Assembly: GCA_016872725.1 (NCBI GenBank)
Contig: VGZC01000016.1
Location: 1 to 64,000 of the forward strand
Direction: 5' to 3'
Origin: Planctomycetota bacterium
GTDB lineage: Bacteria; Planctomycetota; Planctomycetia; Pirellulales; Pirellulaceae
Length of the DNA: 64,000 bases
Shown: piece by piece, positions 60,529 to 64,000 of the stretch
Layout: every line of letters begins with the position of its first letter
Position numbering within the stretch: the stretch's first letter is position 1
Position numbers and translations under genes: made by a program
The notes under the pieces: generated by a model
Seen by the model: the letters and a program-made list of their open reading frames with translations, nothing else
What the model was told of the DNA's origin: nothing
The model's database searches: none

Positions 60529-60548
60529 CGCCCGCGGAACCCCCGCCC

Positions 60549-62174
60549 ATGTCCTCGACGCCCAGCTCCGATTCGAACGCCGATCCGAGCCCCACTGGGA
60601 AAGGCCTGGTCCGGCAGGCCCGCGCGGCGGCGGTCATCGATATCGGAACGACGTCGATCCGGATGGCGATCGCCGAGATCGACAATCTGGGCGGAGTCCG
60701 CAAGCTCGAATCGCTCTCGCAGGCGGTCAGTCTCGGCAAGGACACGTTCACCCAAGGCGCGATCACGAAGGCGACGATCGAGGATTGCGTGCGCGTGCTG
60801 CGGAGCTATCGCCGCATCCTCGAGGAATACCGGGTCGTATCGTCCGATCAAATCCGGGTCGTCGCGACGAGCGCCGTGCGGGAGGCCCGCAATCGTCTCG
60901 CGTTCCTTGACCGCGTCCACATCGCGACCGGCATGGACGTCCAGCCGCTCGACGAGGCCGAGGTCAATCGGATCACCTACCTGGGCATCCAGCCGTTCCT
61001 GCAATCCGAACCGTCGCTCGTGGCGTCCCGCGTGATGGTGGTCGAGGTCGGAGGAGGCAGCACGGAGATGCTGCTGGTGCGCGACGCCCACGTGACATTC
61101 GCGCACACGTATCGGCTCGGCTCGCTCCGCTTGCGCAAGATGCTCGAGAATTTCCGCACGCCCCAACGGAAGGTCCGGGAGATCATGGAAACGCACGTGC
61201 GGCGCACGGTCGAGCAGGTGCGGGAGCAGCTCGCGCCCCTGGCGCAGGGGCTCGATATCGAACTGATCGCGTTGGGGGGCGACATGCGGTTCGCCGCGGC
61301 GCGCATCCTTCCCGAATGGACGCCCGGCACGTTGGCGCGAGTGCCCGTTCCACTGCTCGAACGGTTCACCGACGGCATCCTGCGGCTCTCCGACGACGAC
61401 ATCGTGCGGCAATACCACACGACGTTTCCCGAGGCGGAAACGGCAGGGCCGGCGCTGCTCGCCTACGTACTCCTCGCGCAGGTGTTCGAGCGTCCCCACG
61501 TGCTGGTGACGAATACGAATCTGCGGGACGGCCTTCTGAAGGAAATGGCGGTCGGCCACCGCTGGAACCGCGAATTCAGCAACCAGATCATCCGCTCGGC
61601 CCTCGATCTCGGCCGCGTCTTCAACTGCGACGAAGCGCACGCGCGGCACGTTGCCGAGATGGCCAAATCGCTTTTCCACGATCTGCGCGGCGAACACAAG
61701 CTCGAACCGCGCCACGAGGTGATTCTCTACGTCGCCGCGCTGCTCCACGAGATCGGCCTGTTCATCAACGTCCGGAGCCATCACAAGCACGCGATGTATA
61801 TCATTAAGAACAGCGAGCTGTTCGGGCTCAGCCGAAAGGACCTGCTGCTCGTCGCGCTCACCGCGCGCTACCACCGGAGGGCCTCGCCGCAACCGCTGCA
61901 CGAAGGCTACGCGCTGCTCGACCGCGAGGACCGCGTCGCGGTCGCCAAGATGGCCGCCATGCTCCGCGTCGCCGTCGCGCTCGACGAGTCGCGAAGCCAG
62001 CGGGTAAAGGGATTCCGATGCCACGCCGAGAACGGCAGCCTCGTGCTGCACGTGCCGGGCGTCGAGGATCTCTCGCTCGAACAGCTCGCCATCCGCCAAT
62101 CGGGTACGCTGTTCGAGGAGGTTTTTGGAATGCCCGCGCAGCTCCGCGCCGTGCGGGACACGCCGAAGGGGTGA
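60549..62174 (+). CDS. Ppx/GppA phosphatase family protein with HD domain
   Basis: The 541-residue protein combines an N-terminal ASKHA-fold exopolyphosphatase/guanosine pentaphosphatase domain (AAVIDIGTTSIRMAIAEID near 28-46, RVVATSAVREARNR, VVEVGGGSTEMLLVRD and IALGGDMRF) with a C-terminal HD-type hydrolase domain (about 370-520): HVAEMAKSLFHDLRGEHKLEPRHEVILYVAALLHEIGLF and HKHAMYIIKNS. It hydrolyses polyphosphate or (p)ppGpp-type phosphates, depending on the member. It is directly upstream of ppk1, which makes polyphosphate, so a role in polyphosphate turnover is likely. ATG 60549 (MSSTPSSDSN) is chosen; the N-terminal 25 residues are low complexity. Confidence 0.92.
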   Translation: MSSTPSSDSNADPSPTGKGLVRQARAAAVIDIGTTSIRMAIAEIDNLGGVRKLESLSQAVSLGKDTFTQGAITKATIEDCVRVLRSYRRILEEYRVVSSDQIRVVATSAVREARNRLAFLDRVHIATGMDVQPLDEAEVNRITYLGIQPFLQSEPSLVASRVMVVEVGGGSTEMLLVRDAHVTFAHTYRLGSLRLRKMLENFRTPQRKVREIMETHVRRTVEQVREQLAPLAQGLDIELIALGGDMRFAAARILPEWTPGTLARVPVPLLERFTDGILRLSDDDIVRQYHTTFPEAETAGPALLAYVLLAQVFERPHVLVTNTNLRDGLLKEMAVGHRWNREFSNQIIRSALDLGRVFNCDEAHARHVAEMAKSLFHDLRGEHKLEPRHEVILYVAALLHEIGLFINVRSHHKHAMYIIKNSELFGLSRKDLLLVALTARYHRRASPQPLHEGYALLDREDRVAVAKMAAMLRVAVALDESRSQRVKGFRCHAENGSLVLHVPGVEDLSLEQLAIRQSGTLFEEVFGMPAQLRAVRDTPKG

Positions 62175-62229
62175 CGGGCATCGGGCCGGCGCGCGCCCGG
62201 GATGTTGATTCGATCGGAACGTGACGACG

Positions 62230-64000
62230 ATGAACGAACCGCAGACGCCGTTCTTCAACCGTGAACTGAGCTGGCTGGAGTTCAACCAGCGGGTCCTCGA
62301 CGAAGCGCGGGATCCCGACCTGCCGTTGCTCGAACGGCTCAAGTTCCTCGCCATCTCCGCGTCGAACCTCGATGAGTTCTTCATGGTCCGGGTCGGCGGC
62401 CTGCGGATCCTGAAAGGGCAGGGGAGCCAGAAACCCGACCCGGCCGGCTTGACGCCCGAACAACAGCTCGATGCGATCGCCGCGCGGACGGGCCGCATGG
62501 TCGCCGACCAGTACGCCTGTTTCCGCGACGATTTGGAACCGAAACTCGCGTCCGAGGGAATCCGCCGCGCCGCGCCGGGGACGCTCACCGAACGCCAAAG
62601 CACGCTCATCACGAGGATCTTCGACGAGGAAATCTATCCGGTGTTCACGCCGATGGCGGTCGAGCCGGGCAACCACTTTCCGATCCTGGTCAACCAGACG
62701 CTCAACCTGTGCGTCCGGCTCGCGCCCGCCGCCGGAACGGCCGAGGCCCGCTTCGCCGTCATTCCGCTCGGCCGTTCCCCCAAACGGTTCCTGACGGTGC
62801 AGTCCGAGGGCGGCTACGCCTACATGCTGCTCGAGGACGCGGTCGCCATGTTGGCGAGCCGTTTCTTTTCGGGGGAGACGGTCGAGGAATGCGTGGCGTT
62901 CCGGATCACGCGCAACGCCGACCTGGCCATTCGCGAGGACCAGGCCTCCGACCTGCTCGCCGAAATGGAGGAAGTGCTCGACGCCCGCAAGGAAAGCGCG
63001 TGCGTGCGGTTGGAGATCGCGGAACCGGCGAGCGACGACCTTCGCGGGTTCCTACGCCGCTGCCTCGATATCGCGGACGATTCGGAAATCGTGCGGGTTC
63101 CGGGACCGATCGACCTCGCGGCCATGATGCGGGTCGCCGAGCTTCCCGGCTTCGATCGGCTCAAGTACGAACCGTGGCCGCCCAAGCCCTCGCCGCTCGT
63201 CGATTTGCGAGGCGGCGTGTTCGACGCGATCGCGCGCCGCGACGTCCTGCTGCACCATCCGTACGAGAGCTTCGAGCCGGTCGTGCGGCTCATCGAGGAA
63301 GCGGCCGACGACCCCGATGTGCTCGCCATCAAGCAGACGCTCTATCGCACCGGACGCGACAGCCCGATCGTCGCCGCCCTGTGCCGCGCGTCCGAGAAGG
63401 GAAAACACGTCACGGCGATCGTCGAGCTGAAGGCGCGGTTCGACGAGGAGCGGAACATCGAGGGCGCCCGGAACCTCGAACAGGCGTCGGTCCAGGTCAT
63501 CTACGGCGTCAAGGGCCTCAAGACCCACGCCAAGCTCTGCATCATCGTCCGCCGCGAGCCGCACGGCATCCAGCGTTACGTGCATTTCGGAACGGGAAAC
63601 TACAACGAAGTCACAGCGCGGATCTACAGCGACATCAGCTACATGACGACCGACGAGGAACTCGGCGCGGACGCGACGAGCTTCTTCAACGCGATCAGCG
63701 GATACTCGCAGCCCCAGCAATTCCGCAAGATCGAGGCCGCGCCGCTGGGCCTGAGGGACACGCTGCTCGAGATGATCGGGATCGAAACGCAGCGGCGCCG
63801 ACAGGGCCAGAGGGCCCGCATCGCCGCCAAACTCAATTCGCTCGTCGATCCGCCGATCATCGAGGCGCTGTACGCCGCCTCGCAAGCCGGCGTCACGGTC
63901 CAGCTCAACGTCCGAGGCATCTGCTGCCTTCGCCCCGGCGTCAAGGGGCTCAGCGACAACATCTCCGTCGTGAGCATCGTCGACCGGTTCCTCGAACACA
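62230..64000 (+). CDS. ppk1: Polyphosphate kinase 1 (runs off the window)
   Basis: Ppk1 polymerises phosphate from ATP into polyphosphate. The 590 or so residues seen begin MNEPQTPFFNRELSWLEFNQRVLDEA, continue with LKFLAISASNLDEFFMVRVGGL (N domain), the H domain, and the catalytic C1 domain: DPDVLAIKQTLYRTGRDSPIVAALCRASEKGKHVTAIVELKARFDEERN, then KGLKTHAKLCIIVRRE with the conserved histidine of the HAK motif, and HFGTGNYNEVTARIYSDISYMTTDEE. C2 has begun by LVDPPIIEALYAAS. About 100 residues of the usual 690 to 720 are missing beyond the right edge. ATG 62230 is the family start; a GTG at 62221 is also in frame. It follows the Ppx/GppA gene after 55 bases. Confidence 0.95.
   Translation, partial: MNEPQTPFFNRELSWLEFNQRVLDEARDPDLPLLERLKFLAISASNLDEFFMVRVGGLRILKGQGSQKPDPAGLTPEQQLDAIAARTGRMVADQYACFRDDLEPKLASEGIRRAAPGTLTERQSTLITRIFDEEIYPVFTPMAVEPGNHFPILVNQTLNLCVRLAPAAGTAEARFAVIPLGRSPKRFLTVQSEGGYAYMLLEDAVAMLASRFFSGETVEECVAFRITRNADLAIREDQASDLLAEMEEVLDARKESACVRLEIAEPASDDLRGFLRRCLDIADDSEIVRVPGPIDLAAMMRVAELPGFDRLKYEPWPPKPSPLVDLRGGVFDAIARRDVLLHHPYESFEPVVRLIEEAADDPDVLAIKQTLYRTGRDSPIVAALCRASEKGKHVTAIVELKARFDEERNIEGARNLEQASVQVIYGVKGLKTHAKLCIIVRREPHGIQRYVHFGTGNYNEVTARIYSDISYMTTDEELGADATSFFNAISGYSQPQQFRKIEAAPLGLRDTLLEMIGIETQRRRQGQRARIAAKLNSLVDPPIIEALYAASQAGVTVQLNVRGICCLRPGVKGLSDNISVVSIVDRFLEH

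Noticed and set aside
60525-62612. A 695-codon minus-strand frame opposite Ppx/GppA and ppk1
   Set aside because: Antisense shadow with no recognisable domain.

Overview
The window is GC-rich, densely coded bacterial chromosome, and its gene content points to a planctomycete or close relative. The markers are: a very large exported protein with an LETRRLLA N-terminal motif, RTX-like repeats and a C-terminal dockerin; an ECF sigma factor translationally coupled to a membrane Hanks-type kinase; a GSII-type glutamine synthetase; a squalene-cyclase-like exported protein beside a small membrane-anchored protein typical of planctomycetes; McsA/McsB; an orphan EF-G paralogue; and flagellar regulators. 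No rRNA, tRNA, CRISPR array, insertion sequence or phage gene was recognised. Lineage is inferred from gene families, not from a marker tree.

Layout. 600-6887: serine acetyltransferase, EF-G-like GTPase, hisH-hisA and purB. 6901-15026: a putative lipoprotein, the giant cell-surface/exported protein (split by one apparent frameshift near 12225) and a membrane protein. 15096-21975: glycyl-tRNA synthetase, the sigma/kinase pair and an ABC-2 export pair. 22301-24671: a disrupted yqiJ-flotillin-AAA ATPase locus. 24727-31623: creatininase family, Uma2, a kinase-like/PP2C fusion, GSII, an NHL protein and a sugar isomerase. 32052-38416: orphan response regulator, enolase-superfamily enzyme, rpsT, a TPR protein, a siroheme/uroporphyrinogen fusion and a lipoprotein. 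38545-41847: a broken GH127-like gene, two exported/membrane proteins, coaD and a small membrane protein. 41993-46664: class V aminotransferase, mcsB-mcsA, trpE. 46652-52568: XdhC, ABM monooxygenase, an unknown protein, MocA-like protein, trpA and trpB, the last two separated by an anomalous low-GC insert. 52862-59111: PilZ protein, flhA, flhF, flhG-like, a small membrane protein and fliA. 59201-64000: a small membrane protein, ROK kinase, Ppx/GppA-HD and ppk1, which runs off the end.

How parts work together. hisH and hisA are consecutive steps of histidine synthesis. trpE, trpB and trpA are tryptophan genes, scattered over two strands. flhA-flhF-flhG-fliA is the usual flagellar export/placement/sigma block. 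Ppx/GppA and Ppk1 are adjacent polyphosphate enzymes. XdhC and the MocA-like nucleotidyltransferase are molybdo-enzyme maturation factors without a molybdo-enzyme in view.

The most interesting items are: the Ser/Thr kinase whose extracytoplasmic part is a TAXI-type solute-binding domain, coupled by ATGA to an ECF sigma factor; the single protein joining a kinase-like domain to a PP2C phosphatase; and several loci (giant exported protein, flotillin locus, GH127-like gene) that carry frameshifts or internal deletions, which could be real decay or assembly error. Promoters and hairpins listed were found by eye and are predictions.
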